Shown here in pieces: positions 16,178 to 25,197 of a DNA stretch of 52,465 nucleotides (its first letter is position 1; each line of letters begins with the position of its first letter). This stretch comes from Rhodococcus sp. 06-462-5 (GTDB lineage: Bacteria; Actinomycetota; Actinomycetes; Mycobacteriales; Mycobacteriaceae): assembly GCF_002258315.1 (NCBI RefSeq), contig NZ_NOYD01000058.1, positions 1 to 52,465 on the forward strand. The letters run 5' to 3'. The translations under genes and the position numbers were made by a program. Below the pieces are notes generated by a model. That model was given only the letters and a program-made list of their open reading frames with translations, had not been told where the DNA came from and made no database searches.

Positions 16178-16638
16178 GCGACGCCAGGGCGATCCTCAGC
16201 CCTGTTGCCGGCCAGGTCATCTCGCTCGCCGACGTGCCGGACCCGGTGTTCTCGGCGCAGATGGTCGGCTCCGGTGTCGCGCTGCGCCCGGCCCCGAACG
16301 ACGGGTCGGTCGAGGTTCGTTCACCGGTCGCGGGCACGATCCTCAAACTCCATCCGCACGCGTTCGTCGTCTTCACCGAGGACAAGGCGGGTGTGTTGGT
16401 GCACATCGGTATCGACACCGTGAAGATGAAGGGCGCGGGCTTCGAACTCGTTGCAGCAGAGGGTGATCGAGTCGAGGCAGGCGATCTCGTCGTCACCTAC
16501 GACCCCGCAGCGATCGCGGCGGCGGGCTACTCGGATGTCGTTCCCGTGGTCCTGATGGATTCGAAGCCGGATTCGGTGACGAGTGCGAGCATCGACCACA
16601 CCGTGGCAGTGGGCGACCTACTGTTCGAGCTGCCCTGA
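16174..16638 (+). CDS. PTS EIIA component (Crr/EIIA-Glc type)
   Basis: 154 residues of EIIA-Glc fold. H77 in VLVHIGIDTVKMKG is the phosphohistidine, and H62 in HPHAFVVFTEDKAG is the second active-site histidine. The GTG start sits inside the EIIB stop (GTGA), so translation is coupled. It donates phosphate to EIIB. In other bacteria EIIA-Glc also regulates catabolite repression, but nothing here shows that role. Confidence 0.92.
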   Translation: MSDARAILSPVAGQVISLADVPDPVFSAQMVGSGVALRPAPNDGSVEVRSPVAGTILKLHPHAFVVFTEDKAGVLVHIGIDTVKMKGAGFELVAAEGDRVEAGDLVVTYDPAAIAAAGYSDVVPVVLMDSKPDSVTSASIDHTVAVGDLLFELP

Positions 16639-16640
16639 TC

Positions 16641-17390
16641 TCACCGGCGCTGCGAGGTGCGTCGCCCGCCTTCCACTTCCATCGACAGTTGATACCGATC
16701 GCAGCGGTACCAACTCTCGGTGTGCTCGAGCGGCTGATCGCCGCTGAAGGAGACGCGGTCGAAATACAGCACGGGGGCACCGCGCTTGGTGCCGAGCAGG
16801 GTGGCGGTATCACTGTCGGCCGCAGTGGCTTTGACGGTCTGCTCGGCCCGGTCGATGGTCAACCCGTAGTGGATCTGTACGGCCTCGTACACCGATTTGC
16901 TCAGGTCGTGCTCGATCAGACCGGGCAGCAAGGAAGCCCGGTACCACGCGTCGTCGACACTGACCGGTTCGGCATCGGCCAGTCGTAGACGCTTGACGTG
17001 GTAGGTCTGTTCGCCGTCGGCCAGGCCGAGAGCACGAGTCGTTGCCGCCGAGGGGCTTTCGAGCCGCGCGAACAGCACCACCGTCGTTGGCGTCAATCCT
17101 TGCGCGCGCATCTCCTCCGAGAACGACGCCAGGTGCAGACGAGACTGTACCGTGCGACTGGCCACGAACGTGCCCTTGCCACGGACCCGCACCAGATGTC
17201 CGTCGTTGACGAGCTGGCCGATGGCTTCGCGAACGGTGATGCGGCTGACGCCGTAGTCCTCCATCAGTTTTCGCTCGCTGGGCATCAGATCGCCGGGTTG
17301 CAGCTCCTTGGTGCAGCGGTGCAACAGGATTGCGCGAAGCTGTTCGTGCTTCGGGACCTGACTGTCCCTCAGATGTACGGGCATCACCAT
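16641..17390 (-). CDS. GntR-family (HutC/UTRA) regulator, DasR/NagR-like
   Basis: 249 residues. A winged helix lies at about 15-75 (PGDLMPSERKLMEDYGVSR, then VRVRGKGTFVA) and a UTRA effector domain at about 95-240, ending ESWYRCDRYQLSMEVE. DasR and NagR of this class bind glucosamine-6-phosphate or GlcNAc-6-phosphate and repress amino-sugar genes. It lies 2 nt past the convergent EIIA gene. Its ATG has a GGAAAGG ribosome site. Two DasR-like operators, one between the PTS arms and one 41 nt upstream of this gene, fit local control plus autoregulation. Confidence 0.82.
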   Translation of the reverse strand: MVMPVHLRDSQVPKHEQLRAILLHRCTKELQPGDLMPSERKLMEDYGVSRITVREAIGQLVNDGHLVRVRGKGTFVASRTVQSRLHLASFSEEMRAQGLTPTTVVLFARLESPSAATTRALGLADGEQTYHVKRLRLADAEPVSVDDAWYRASLLPGLIEHDLSKSVYEAVQIHYGLTIDRAEQTVKATAADSDTATLLGTKRGAPVLYFDRVSFSGDQPLEHTESWYRCDRYQLSMEVEGGRRTSQRR

Positions 17391-17430
17391 CGCGCCGGCC
17401 TTTCCGTCACTCGCCGAACCAGCGGTACGG

Positions 17431-17446
17431 ACTGGTCCGGTCCAAC
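17431..17446. promoter_or_regulatory. Second dre-like site upstream of the GntR gene
   Basis: ACTGGTCCGGTCCAAC contains TGGTCC/GGTCCA, a 12-bp imperfect palindrome (10 of 12 positions symmetric) resembling the DasR site. It lies 41 nt before the regulator start and 120 nt before the BenE gene, so it could serve autoregulation. Confidence 0.4.
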
Positions 17447-17566
17447 CCAGAGACTACGTCACGTCGGCGGTGCCCCGACAGCATTCGGCCACCGACGCCT
17501 GACGCCGACTCGGCTCGAGGGGAAACGACGCGACAGGCGACGGCCCACAGTGCATCATCGTCAGTC

Positions 17567-18784
17567 GTGACCACTGCCGACGCCGCCGACGGACCGACGC
17601 CACTCTCGACCCCCGTCAGTGCAGGAATCGTGGCCTCACTGGTGGGCTTCACCAGCTCGTTCGCCGTCGTGCTGACGGGCCTGCGGGCGGTAGGTGCCAG
17701 CCCGACCGAGGCGGCCTCCGGTCTGCTGGCACTGTGTGTCACCCAGGCCGTGGGCATGATGTGGCTCGCGCGCAGATACAGACAACCCATCACGCTGGCA
17801 TGGTCGACGCCGGGCGCTGCGCTGCTCGCCGGAACCGGCGTGGTCGTCGGAGGATGGCCGGCCGCGGTGGGTGCGTTCGTCACCGTCGGGGTGCTCATCC
17901 TCCTGACGGGCCTGTGGCCGAGACTCGGCGCGCTCGTCTCGAGAATTCCGGTACCACTCGCTCAGGCCATGCTGGCCGGAGTGCTCCTTCCTCTCTGTGC
18001 GGCACCGGTGGTCGCCTTCGCCGACTCCCCCGCCCAGGTAGCTCCGGTGGTGCTCGTCTGGCTCGTGGTTCTGCGGTTCAGCGCACGCTGGGCGGTTCCT
18101 GCAGCATTCGCGGCGGCAGCAGCGGTGATCGCGGCGGACCTGATCGGCGGCGGCACTCCGATCGCAACGTCCGATCTGATCCCCCGAATCGACTGGACGG
18201 TTCCGCACTGGAGTTGGCAGGCAACCGTAGGTATTGCGGTGCCGTTGTACATCGTCACGATGGCGTCCCAGAACATCCCGGGCGTCACGGTCATGGCATC
18301 GTTCGGGTTCCGAATTCCCTGGCGTGCCTCGATGGCCGTCACCGGAACCGGCACCGTCCTGGGCGCATTCGCCGGCGGTCACACGATCAACCTCGCCGCG
18401 ATCAGCGCTGCGCTCTCGGCGAATCCCAGTGCCCATCCGGACCCGAAGCGACGGTGGGTCGCTGCATTCTCGGCCGGATCCTCGTACCTGGTGCTTGCGT
18501 TGCTGTCCACAGGCCTGGCGACCCTCGTGGCCGCAGCTCCTGCAGGTGTCGTGGAAACAGTCGCCGGGCTTGCCCTGCTGGGGACTCTCGCGGCGTCGTT
18601 GTTCGGCGCACTCGAACATGCATCGGACAGAGAAGCGACGGTTCTGACTTTCCTCGTCGCTGCGTCCGGCCTGACATTCGCAGGCATCGGCTCCGCATTC
18701 TGGGCCTTGGTCGTCGGTCTGGTGGTCCGAGCAATCCTGCGTCGGCAGTCCCCGGCAGCGCCCGCCACCGACGCCACTGGTTAG
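17567..18784 (+). CDS. benE: BenE-family benzoate/H+ symporter-like permease
   Basis: 405 residues, mostly membrane-embedded (about 11-12 segments). It has the BenE signatures SQNIPGVTVMASFGFRIPWR near 240 and GGHTINLAAISAALSANPSA near 280. A GTG start at 17567 is chosen because it gives a 10-15-residue lead before TM1; the longer in-frame extension is arginine-rich and atypical. No benzoate degradation genes are adjacent, so the aromatic-acid substrate is only a family-level inference. It is followed 10 nt later by a thioesterase gene. Confidence 0.85.
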   Translation: MTTADAADGPTPLSTPVSAGIVASLVGFTSSFAVVLTGLRAVGASPTEAASGLLALCVTQAVGMMWLARRYRQPITLAWSTPGAALLAGTGVVVGGWPAAVGAFVTVGVLILLTGLWPRLGALVSRIPVPLAQAMLAGVLLPLCAAPVVAFADSPAQVAPVVLVWLVVLRFSARWAVPAAFAAAAAVIAADLIGGGTPIATSDLIPRIDWTVPHWSWQATVGIAVPLYIVTMASQNIPGVTVMASFGFRIPWRASMAVTGTGTVLGAFAGGHTINLAAISAALSANPSAHPDPKRRWVAAFSAGSSYLVLALLSTGLATLVAAAPAGVVETVAGLALLGTLAASLFGALEHASDREATVLTFLVAASGLTFAGIGSAFWALVVGLVVRAILRRQSPAAPATDATG

Positions 18785-18794
18785 GGTCACGTTC

Positions 18795-19268
<474 letters not shown>

Positions 19269-19272
19269 CCGA

Positions 19273-20298
19273 CTACAGGCCGATCTCGTCGGCTGTACGC
19301 AGTGCCCTGGTGACGATGTCGTCGATCAGCGTCGTGGTCGGCCCGCCCGCCACCGCCCGGTTTCGCGAGTCGGCTTCCATCCGGCGCATGACGCCTTCGG
19401 CGATGATCGAGAGCTTCCACAGCGCCAGCACCTGCCAGAATCCGACATCGGAGACGTCGCGCCCGGTGTGCTGTGCATACGACTCGACGAGCTCGTCCCG
19501 AGTGGGGAAGCCCGGCAGAGTCGACGCCATGAACGGACCGGCGACCCCGTCGTCGGCTTGCGGCCAGTAGGCCAGCAGGCCGCCGAGGTCCGCCAACGGA
19601 TCTCCGAGTGTGCACAGCTCCCAGTCGACGACCGCGGCGACACGGCCGTCGTCGCGGGCCGTGATGACGTTGCTGAGGTGAAAATCTCCGTGCACCAGGG
19701 TGACCTCGTGCTGCGGAGGGATGTTGGCTGCCAATCGAGTTGCCAGCGAGTCGATACCGGGTACGTCGCGAGTGCGCGAGGATTGCCACTGCTTGGTCCA
19801 CCGGGCGAGTTGGCGAGCGGCGAACGGCTTGTGGCTGGCCAGATCGGTCAGACCCGAGGAATCCAGATCCACGCGGTGGATGTCGGACAGCGCCACCGTG
19901 AGGCCGAGCCCGACTCGGCGTCGGTGATCGGGGTCGAGCCCTTCGGCTACCGCTACGGAATCGACGACGATCCCGTCGACGAAACTCATCAGCACCAGTG
20001 GGACCTCGGACACCGAAGAGTCCTCGGTGATCGCAATCATTCTCGGAACCGGCACCGCCGTGTTCTGCAGGCCCGACAGAATTCGGTGTTCGCGGACGAC
20101 ATCGTGCGCGGATGCCAGCAGTTTCCCCAGTGGTGGACGTCGAAGTACCCAGCTACTGCCGCCGGCGTCACGGACCGCGTAGGTGAGATTGGACTGACCG
20201 TTGCCGATCCGATGGAAGGTGAGAGGCGAGGTCGCGCCGATTCCCAATCCTGCGATCCAGGTCGTTACTGCTTCTTCGTCCAGTCCCACTGCGCCCAT
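19273..20298 (-). CDS. APH-fold phosphotransferase family protein (ACAD10-N-like)
   Basis: 341 residues of aminoglycoside-phosphotransferase fold. The ATP loop is RIGNGQSNLTYAV near 29-41, the catalytic loop VTLVHGDFHLSNVI has the base aspartate near residue 198, and the metal site is VVDWELCTLGDP. Actinobacterial members usually sit beside acyl-CoA genes and are related to the kinase domain of ACAD10, which phosphorylates hydroxy-acyl substrates, rather than to drug resistance. The ATG at 20298 is preferred because GAGGG lies 7 nt upstream; an ATG at 20346 lies only about 13 nt from a TACTAT -10 element (20360-20365). Confidence 0.8.
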   Translation of the reverse strand: MGAVGLDEEAVTTWIAGLGIGATSPLTFHRIGNGQSNLTYAVRDAGGSSWVLRRPPLGKLLASAHDVVREHRILSGLQNTAVPVPRMIAITEDSSVSEVPLVLMSFVDGIVVDSVAVAEGLDPDHRRRVGLGLTVALSDIHRVDLDSSGLTDLASHKPFAARQLARWTKQWQSSRTRDVPGIDSLATRLAANIPPQHEVTLVHGDFHLSNVITARDDGRVAAVVDWELCTLGDPLADLGGLLAYWPQADDGVAGPFMASTLPGFPTRDELVESYAQHTGRDVSDVGFWQVLALWKLSIIAEGVMRRMEADSRNRAVAGGPTTTLIDDIVTRALRTADEIGL

Positions 20299-20413
20299 AG
20301 AAGAACCCTCACTTCGCCGCGCGACACCGTTGTCGACTGCCGTCATCGGAATTCGACCGATAGTAGCGAAGCAGAACCTGATCGGGTGCGAACGACTCCG
20401 GCCCCAGGATGAG

Positions 20414-20740
20414 TCAGCTGGCGCGCACGAACGCGGGAACCAGAGCCGAAGCGGCAGTTGCTGCGGCCGGCAACGCCGCGCCGTGACGCTTGACGGCGAT
20501 TTCGTCCACTTCACCGACCAGCATTGCTACCAACGTCCCCGGCTCGGCCGCCCACACCGAGGAGATGTTGCGAACCTCGGCGGGTGCGAAGAGGCCGCTG
20601 TTGGTCAGTGCGTCGATCCACTCGGCGACCGCCTCGGCGGTGGGCTCGGGCACGGTGGTTCGGTCGAGAGAATCCGCTTCGAACTCGTTGCAAAAGAACG
20701 CGCGGACCATGTCGAGCTGTCCCTGAGACATTGCGATCAT
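20414..20740 (-). CDS. Small conserved-type protein, paralogue of 26296-26607
   Basis: 108 residues, not recognised. It is predicted helical with no signal or membrane segment. The core EWIDALTNSGLF...V..I...W...P..L..MLV..VDE matches the protein at 26296-26607 almost in register, so the two form a family. An AAGGAG ribosome site lies 7 nt before the ATG at 20740, which supports a real gene. It sits alone upstream of the APH-fold gene on the same strand with a 115-nt gap. No function is offered. Confidence 0.65.
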   Translation of the reverse strand: MIAMSQGQLDMVRAFFCNEFEADSLDRTTVPEPTAEAVAEWIDALTNSGLFAPAEVRNISSVWAAEPGTLVAMLVGEVDEIAVKRHGAALPAAATAASALVPAFVRAS

Positions 20741-21332
20741 GTTCTTCTCCTTCGAGTTTCCGGCGTCCGTAGGTGTCGAGTACCCGATTCCAACGGGTTG
20801 TGACGGGTACCACGGCCCGTTTCCAGATCGTTATCGATGTGGCTGTAACGGTCGAATGCGGGTTTCCGATGCGGCTGAAACTACGCCCTTTTGGACGGTC
20901 TCGCCCAGGGCGAACTGGACTATGTGAGTATCGTCACATACATGGGCCCATCCAATCAACGTCTTGCAACGAAGTCATAGTTTGCTTCACGAAATGCTGT
21001 GACGGTAGACAATCCAGACACAAATGCCCAGTTGAGCGGGCCGAGGACCGCCCGACGGTGCGCATCGACAATCGAGGCGCAGGCATCGCCGACCCGACCG
21101 ACTCGATTCGATTCCAGGACAGAAGACCGTTCGGTCGATAGAACCCGGTCTTGCACCCCGAAATTGTCGCGATAACCGGCTCGAGGAATTTGACGCAGCA
21201 GGCACCGCTACCTCAAACTGCACGATTCTGGACATGCATATTGGCGTGATCGAATCGTTACCGGAGCAACTATCAGCCGGTTCCCATGTTTCTCACATCC
21301 GGCGTTCAGCCGAATCGGGCACGGTAGCGCTC
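20741..21332. other. 592-bp non-coding gap with a CRP-like site
   Basis: No convincing gene. Open frames here are short, lack ribosome sites and have flat codon-position GC. A 66-residue minus-strand frame at 20956-21156 is the least poor candidate. GC is visibly lower than in flanking genes. The gap holds one perfect CRP/GlxR-type palindrome (20921-20940) and a small GACCG-TT-CGGTC hairpin near 21130. Confidence 0.5.
20921..20940. promoter_or_regulatory. Perfect CRP/GlxR-type palindrome
   Basis: TATGTGAGTATCGTCACATA has perfect 7-bp arms around 6 nt and contains TGTGA-N6-TCACA, the CRP consensus also bound by actinobacterial GlxR/Crp. It is about 180 bp upstream of the leftward small gene and about 390 bp before the rightward PAP2-like gene, so the target is unclear. 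Confidence 0.65.
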
Positions 21333-22046
21333 ATGCCACCACCGAGCCTGGACTCCGGACCGATCCGCGCATCACCCGACGCCGAGACGCCCGCGGTGCC
21401 GTCCAGCGCCACCGCCCGTCCACGCCGGCGAGCCGTCGTCATTCGCATGGCCGTCTCCGGCGCCTCTGCCGTCCTGTCGCTGATCTTCCTGATGTGGGTG
21501 CCGCACGTGTCACCCTCGATGTCCGGAGAATCGACCCCTGCGTCGGCACTGGCCGCTCGTGTACTCGATGCGATCGATGTGACCTCGGTGTTGATCGCCG
21601 TTGCCGTGCTCGCCGTCGTGGCGCTGATACGAAAGCTGCCGTTCGGAATCGGGGTGGTGATCGCCTGCACCATCGGTGCCGTCGTGACGAGTGCGCTCGC
21701 TCGCGAGATCCTGGCAGCGTCGATGCCGTCCGCGGACCTTCCGAATGGGCAACTCGTCGCCGTGGCCTCTCTGCTCGGATCAGCATCCATGGTTGCGTCC
21801 ACAGCGTGGCGGCCCGTGATCCTCGGTCTGGGAACCGTCGCCACACTCGCGGTGGCGGCAGCTGCCCTCATCGTCGGATCCGCGTCCGTGACCGGGATCG
21901 TGGCCGGAGCATCGATCGTGTTCGCGTGGTGGCCGGCGTGCTCGATAGTCATGCTCTATTCGCCCGACGCCGCTGCTCGCGAAGCCCGCAACCCGCTCGA
22001 CACGGCGGCCCTGGCCGTTCAACGCAAAATGGGGCGCTCCCGGTGA
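21333..22046 (+). CDS. Membrane protein resembling a catalytically degenerate PAP2 phosphatase
   Basis: 237 residues with about 5-6 membrane segments after a basic, proline-rich lead. The layout follows actinobacterial PAP2 phosphatases, where the sequence normally has LPSGH and later a GWHxPSD motif. Here the equivalent stretches read LPNGQLVAVAS and GSASVTGIVAG, so the catalytic histidines and aspartate appear to be missing. If the alignment holds it is a pseudo-enzyme. The ATG at 21333 is a tentative choice; an in-frame ATG at 21234 exists. The stop lies inside a strong terminator stem. Confidence 0.6.
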   Translation: MPPPSLDSGPIRASPDAETPAVPSSATARPRRRAVVIRMAVSGASAVLSLIFLMWVPHVSPSMSGESTPASALAARVLDAIDVTSVLIAVAVLAVVALIRKLPFGIGVVIACTIGAVVTSALAREILAASMPSADLPNGQLVAVASLLGSASMVASTAWRPVILGLGTVATLAVAAAALIVGSASVTGIVAGASIVFAWWPACSIVMLYSPDAAAREARNPLDTAALAVQRKMGRSR

Positions 22047-22067
22047 TGAACAACCGGAGCGCCCCAT
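22029..22067. terminator. Bidirectional terminator between convergent genes
   Basis: ATGGGGCGCTCC (22029-22040) pairs perfectly with GGAGCGCCCCAT (22056-22067) across a 15-nt loop. The 12-bp GC-rich stem starts inside the last codons of the PAP2-like gene and serves it and the leftward pnt operon. Confidence 0.8.
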
Positions 22068-22089
22068 CCGTACTGCCGAGTGGTCGGGA

Positions 22090-23511
22090 CTAGAGGGCCT
22101 TGAGCTCCTCGGTCACTTCGGACACCGATTTCTTCGCGTCCCCGAACAGCATCGACGTGCCCTCGGCGAAGAACAACGGGTTCTCGATGCCTGCGAATCC
22201 GGACGACATCGACCGCTTCAGAACGATGACCGATTTCGACTGATCGACGTTCAGGATCGGCATCCCGTGAATCGGGCTCGACGGATCGTTGCGCGCCGCC
22301 GGGTTGGTCACGTCGTTCGCGCCGATGACCAACGTGACATCGGTACGGGAGAACTCGTCGTTGATGTCGTCCATTTCCTTCATCGCGTCGTACGCGACAT
22401 CGGCCTCGGCGAGCAGCACGTTCATGTGCCCGGGCATGCGACCGGCGACCGGGTGAATGGCGTACTTGACCTCGACGCCCTTGGACTCGAGCAACTTGGC
22501 CATGTCCTTGACCGCATGCTGTGCCTGCGCAACAGCAAGTCCGTAACCGGGTACGACGATGACCTGATTGGCGTAGGCCATCTGGATCGCCGCGTCGGCT
22601 GCGGACGTGGCCTTCGCCGTTCCGCCGCCCGCACCTGCGGGACCTGCAGCAGCGTCGCCGCCACCGAATCCACCGGCGACGATCGCCGGGATGGAACGGT
22701 TCATGGCCTTGGCCATGAGATTGGTCAGAATCGTGCCGGACGCGCCGACGATCATGCCCGCGACGATCATCGCGGTGTTGTTGAGCGCCAGACCTGCAGC
22801 CGCGGCGGACAGACCGGTCAGAGCGTTGAGCAACGAGATGACGACCGGCATGTCCGCGCCACCGATGGGCAGCACTACCGTCAGACCGAGAATTCCGGCG
22901 AGGACGAGAACCGCAACGATCCACCACTGCGACACCCCGCCGCCCGGAGTGGCGTTGATGCCGATGACCACCGCAGCTGCCACAGCGCCGATCAGCAGCA
23001 GAGCGTTGAGCGGCTGCTGCAACTTGCCGATGGTGATGGGCGAACCGGGCAGGGTCTCCTGCAGCTTGAGAAACGCGATCAACGATCCCCAGAACGAGAT
23101 CGACCCGATGATCGCCGCGAACAGTGACCCGATGACGATGTGGACCGTCGGCGATTCACCGTGCTTGAAGTTCGAGAATCCCGACGTGTCGAGGAACTCG
23201 GCCCAGGCGATCAGCGCGACCGTTCCACCACCGACGCCGTTGAACAGAGCCACCAACTGTGGCATCGCGGTCATCTTGACCCGGCGAGCAGGCGGGATAC
23301 CGAGCGCAACGCCGACGACCAGACCGACGACGATCAGAATCCAGTTACCGGTGTCTCGAATGGAGATCAGCGTCGCCACGACAGCGAGGAACATGCCGAT
23401 CGCGGCGATCTGGTTGCCACGCACCGCCGTCTTCGGTCCGGTCAGACCCATCAGGCCGTAGATGAACATGCCGAAGGCGACGATGTAGAGAATGTTGACG
23501 AGGTTGTCCAT
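22090..23511 (-). CDS. pntB: NAD(P) transhydrogenase subunit beta
   Basis: 473 residues. An N-terminal membrane domain of about nine helices (dII) is followed by the NADP-binding domain dIII with VVPGYGLAVAQAQHAV, HPVAGRMPGHMNVLLAEA and VIGANDVTNPAA. It couples proton re-entry to hydride transfer from NADH to NADP. The start ATG shares one base with the pntAB stop (TGATG). The linker before dIII is a glycine/alanine-rich stretch near residue 280-295. Confidence 0.95.
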   Translation of the reverse strand: MDNLVNILYIVAFGMFIYGLMGLTGPKTAVRGNQIAAIGMFLAVVATLISIRDTGNWILIVVGLVVGVALGIPPARRVKMTAMPQLVALFNGVGGGTVALIAWAEFLDTSGFSNFKHGESPTVHIVIGSLFAAIIGSISFWGSLIAFLKLQETLPGSPITIGKLQQPLNALLLIGAVAAAVVIGINATPGGGVSQWWIVAVLVLAGILGLTVVLPIGGADMPVVISLLNALTGLSAAAAGLALNNTAMIVAGMIVGASGTILTNLMAKAMNRSIPAIVAGGFGGGDAAAGPAGAGGGTAKATSAADAAIQMAYANQVIVVPGYGLAVAQAQHAVKDMAKLLESKGVEVKYAIHPVAGRMPGHMNVLLAEADVAYDAMKEMDDINDEFSRTDVTLVIGANDVTNPAARNDPSSPIHGMPILNVDQSKSVIVLKRSMSSGFAGIENPLFFAEGTSMLFGDAKKSVSEVTEELKAL

Positions 23512-23834
23512 CAGGAGTCAGCACCCTTCGTGGTCTTGGCAGGAACCGGCTTGGACTTGAACATGCCGAGCATGCGGTCGGTGACCACGAATCCACCGAT
23601 GACGTTGACGGTTCCGAACACGAGAGCGACGAACAGGATGACCTGCAGGCCGATGGACGGATCCTCGACCTTGCCGAGCACCACCAGGGCACCGAGCACG
23701 ACGATGCCGTGGATGGCGTTGGTTCCCGACATCAACGGGGTGTGCAAGGTGTTGGGCACCTTGGAGATCACCGCGAAGCCGACGAACCCGGACAACACCA
23801 GGATCGCGATGTTCGCGAGCAGCGGGGTGTACAT
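23511..23834 (-). CDS. pntAB: NAD(P) transhydrogenase subunit alpha, membrane part
   Basis: 107 residues with three to four membrane helices and the conserved SGTNAIHGIVVLGALVVLG segment. This is the C-terminal membrane piece of PntA encoded as a separate gene, as is usual in actinobacteria and alpha-proteobacteria. It overlaps pntAA and pntB by single bases on each side. Confidence 0.92.
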   Translation of the reverse strand: MYTPLLANIAILVLSGFVGFAVISKVPNTLHTPLMSGTNAIHGIVVLGALVVLGKVEDPSIGLQVILFVALVFGTVNVIGGFVVTDRMLGMFKSKPVPAKTTKGADS

Positions 23835-24952
23835 CAGTTCTCCTTCTCACGTGTCACGCAGGCACCGGCGAGAACCTCGTCCGAGAAATCGGGGGCGAGC
23901 TTGCCGTCGACCAACATGAGTTCGAGCAGTGCCGAGATGTTCTTCGAGTACAGCTCGCTGGCGTGCTCGGGCATCGAGGCCGGCAGGTTCAACGGCGAGC
24001 AGATGGTGACGTCGTGCTTGACGACGGTTTCCCCTGGCTCGGTGAGCTCGCAGTTTCCGCCGGTCTCACCGGCGAGGTCGACCACGACACTGCCGGGCTT
24101 CATGCCCTCGACGGCTGCGGCCGTGACCAGTCGCGGGGCGGGGCGTCCGGGCACCAACGCGGTGGTGATGACCACGTCGAATCCCTTGATCGCCTCTTCG
24201 AGTGCCTTCTGCTGTTGCATCCGCTCGTCCTCGGTCAGCTCCCGCGCGTATCCGCCCTCGCCTGCGGCGTCGATCCCGAGATCGAGCCACTGCGCGCCGA
24301 CGGAGCGCACCTGGTCCGCCACCTCCGGACGCACGTCGTACCCGGTGGGGCGGCCGCCGAGACGCTTCGCGGTGGCGAGCGCCTGCAGACCCGCCACGCC
24401 GACGCCCAGTACCAGCACGGTGGCGGGCTTGACGGTGCCCGCGGCAGTGGTGAGCATCGGGAAGAACCGGGTGGACTCGGACGCGGCCAGCAGCACGGAC
24501 TTGTACCCGGCAACGTTGGCCTGAGAGGACAGCGCATCCATCACCTGCGCCCGCGAGATGCGCGGGATCGCTTCGACGGCGAAGGCCTGCACTCCGGCCG
24601 CCTTCAACGCACCGATGCTGTTCTCCGCGTTGCGCGGTGCCAGAAATCCGATGAGCGTCGAACCCGACGACAACTTGGCGATCTCGGCGTCGGACGGCGG
24701 CGCGACCTTCACCACGACGTCCGCCGACCATGGATCCCCGATGGTCGCTCCGGCGGCGACATACAGCTCGTCGGGAATCAGAGCGCCGAGACCGGCACCC
24801 GATTCGACGACGATCTCGACGCCCTTACCCGTCAGGGAGGCAACGATCTTGGGCACCAGGGCGACGCGACGTTCACCCTCCCCCGATTCCCGAACCACAC
24901 CGACCACAGTCGTGGATCCCGAACCCTTCTCAGTGCTCTGCGATGTATCCAA
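23834..24952 (-). CDS. pntAA: NAD(P) transhydrogenase subunit alpha, NAD-binding part
   Basis: 372 residues of alanine-dehydrogenase/PNT fold. The N-terminal VGVVRESGEGERRVALVPK and the NAD loop VLGVGVAGLQALATAKRLGG near 185 identify dI, which binds NADH. The TTG start at 24952 is chosen because AGGAAG lies 8 nt upstream and the length fits dI; a GTG inside the leader is an alternative. It heads pntAA-pntAB-pntB, with a minus-strand TACTAT -10-like hexamer at about 25055. Confidence 0.88.
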   Translation of the reverse strand: MDTSQSTEKGSGSTTVVGVVRESGEGERRVALVPKIVASLTGKGVEIVVESGAGLGALIPDELYVAAGATIGDPWSADVVVKVAPPSDAEIAKLSSGSTLIGFLAPRNAENSIGALKAAGVQAFAVEAIPRISRAQVMDALSSQANVAGYKSVLLAASESTRFFPMLTTAAGTVKPATVLVLGVGVAGLQALATAKRLGGRPTGYDVRPEVADQVRSVGAQWLDLGIDAAGEGGYARELTEDERMQQQKALEEAIKGFDVVITTALVPGRPAPRLVTAAAVEGMKPGSVVVDLAGETGGNCELTEPGETVVKHDVTICSPLNLPASMPEHASELYSKNISALLELMLVDGKLAPDFSDEVLAGACVTREKEN

Positions 24953-25150
24953 ATCTCCGTCTTCCTGCGTTGAATGGTGTCCACTGATCGGCCAACGGCC
25001 CCGAGCTTGCGACGAGTGGACGAACCCATGCGACAAAGGCACAAGGTCCCTGATAGTAGCCAGAGGAAACAGACCGCGGGTAACTCGGAACACAGTCCGA
25101 TTCGTTCTGAATCGAGTCCGTTCGGCATTCCGCAGCTACAGGACGAGCAA

Positions 25151-25179
25151 TTGTGATGCACGCCATACAGGTCTATCGG
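25151..25179 (+). promoter_or_regulatory. Candidate promoter for the HIT gene
   Basis: TTGTGA (25151-25156) and TATCGG (25174-25179) are spaced 17 nt, about 18 nt before the GTG start. Moderate match only. Confidence 0.35.
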
Positions 25180-25197
25180 TGATGATCGGACCCTACA

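Noticed and set aside
19273..20298. Aminoglycoside resistance gene
   Set aside because: The fold is APH-like, but the sequence and the thioesterase neighbour fit the ACAD10-related kinase group; there are no mobile element or resistance partners.
20773..21141. 122-residue plus-strand open frame in the gap after 20740
   Set aside because: No ribosome site, flat codon-position GC, cysteine- and arginine-rich translation; it also runs across the CRP-like palindrome.
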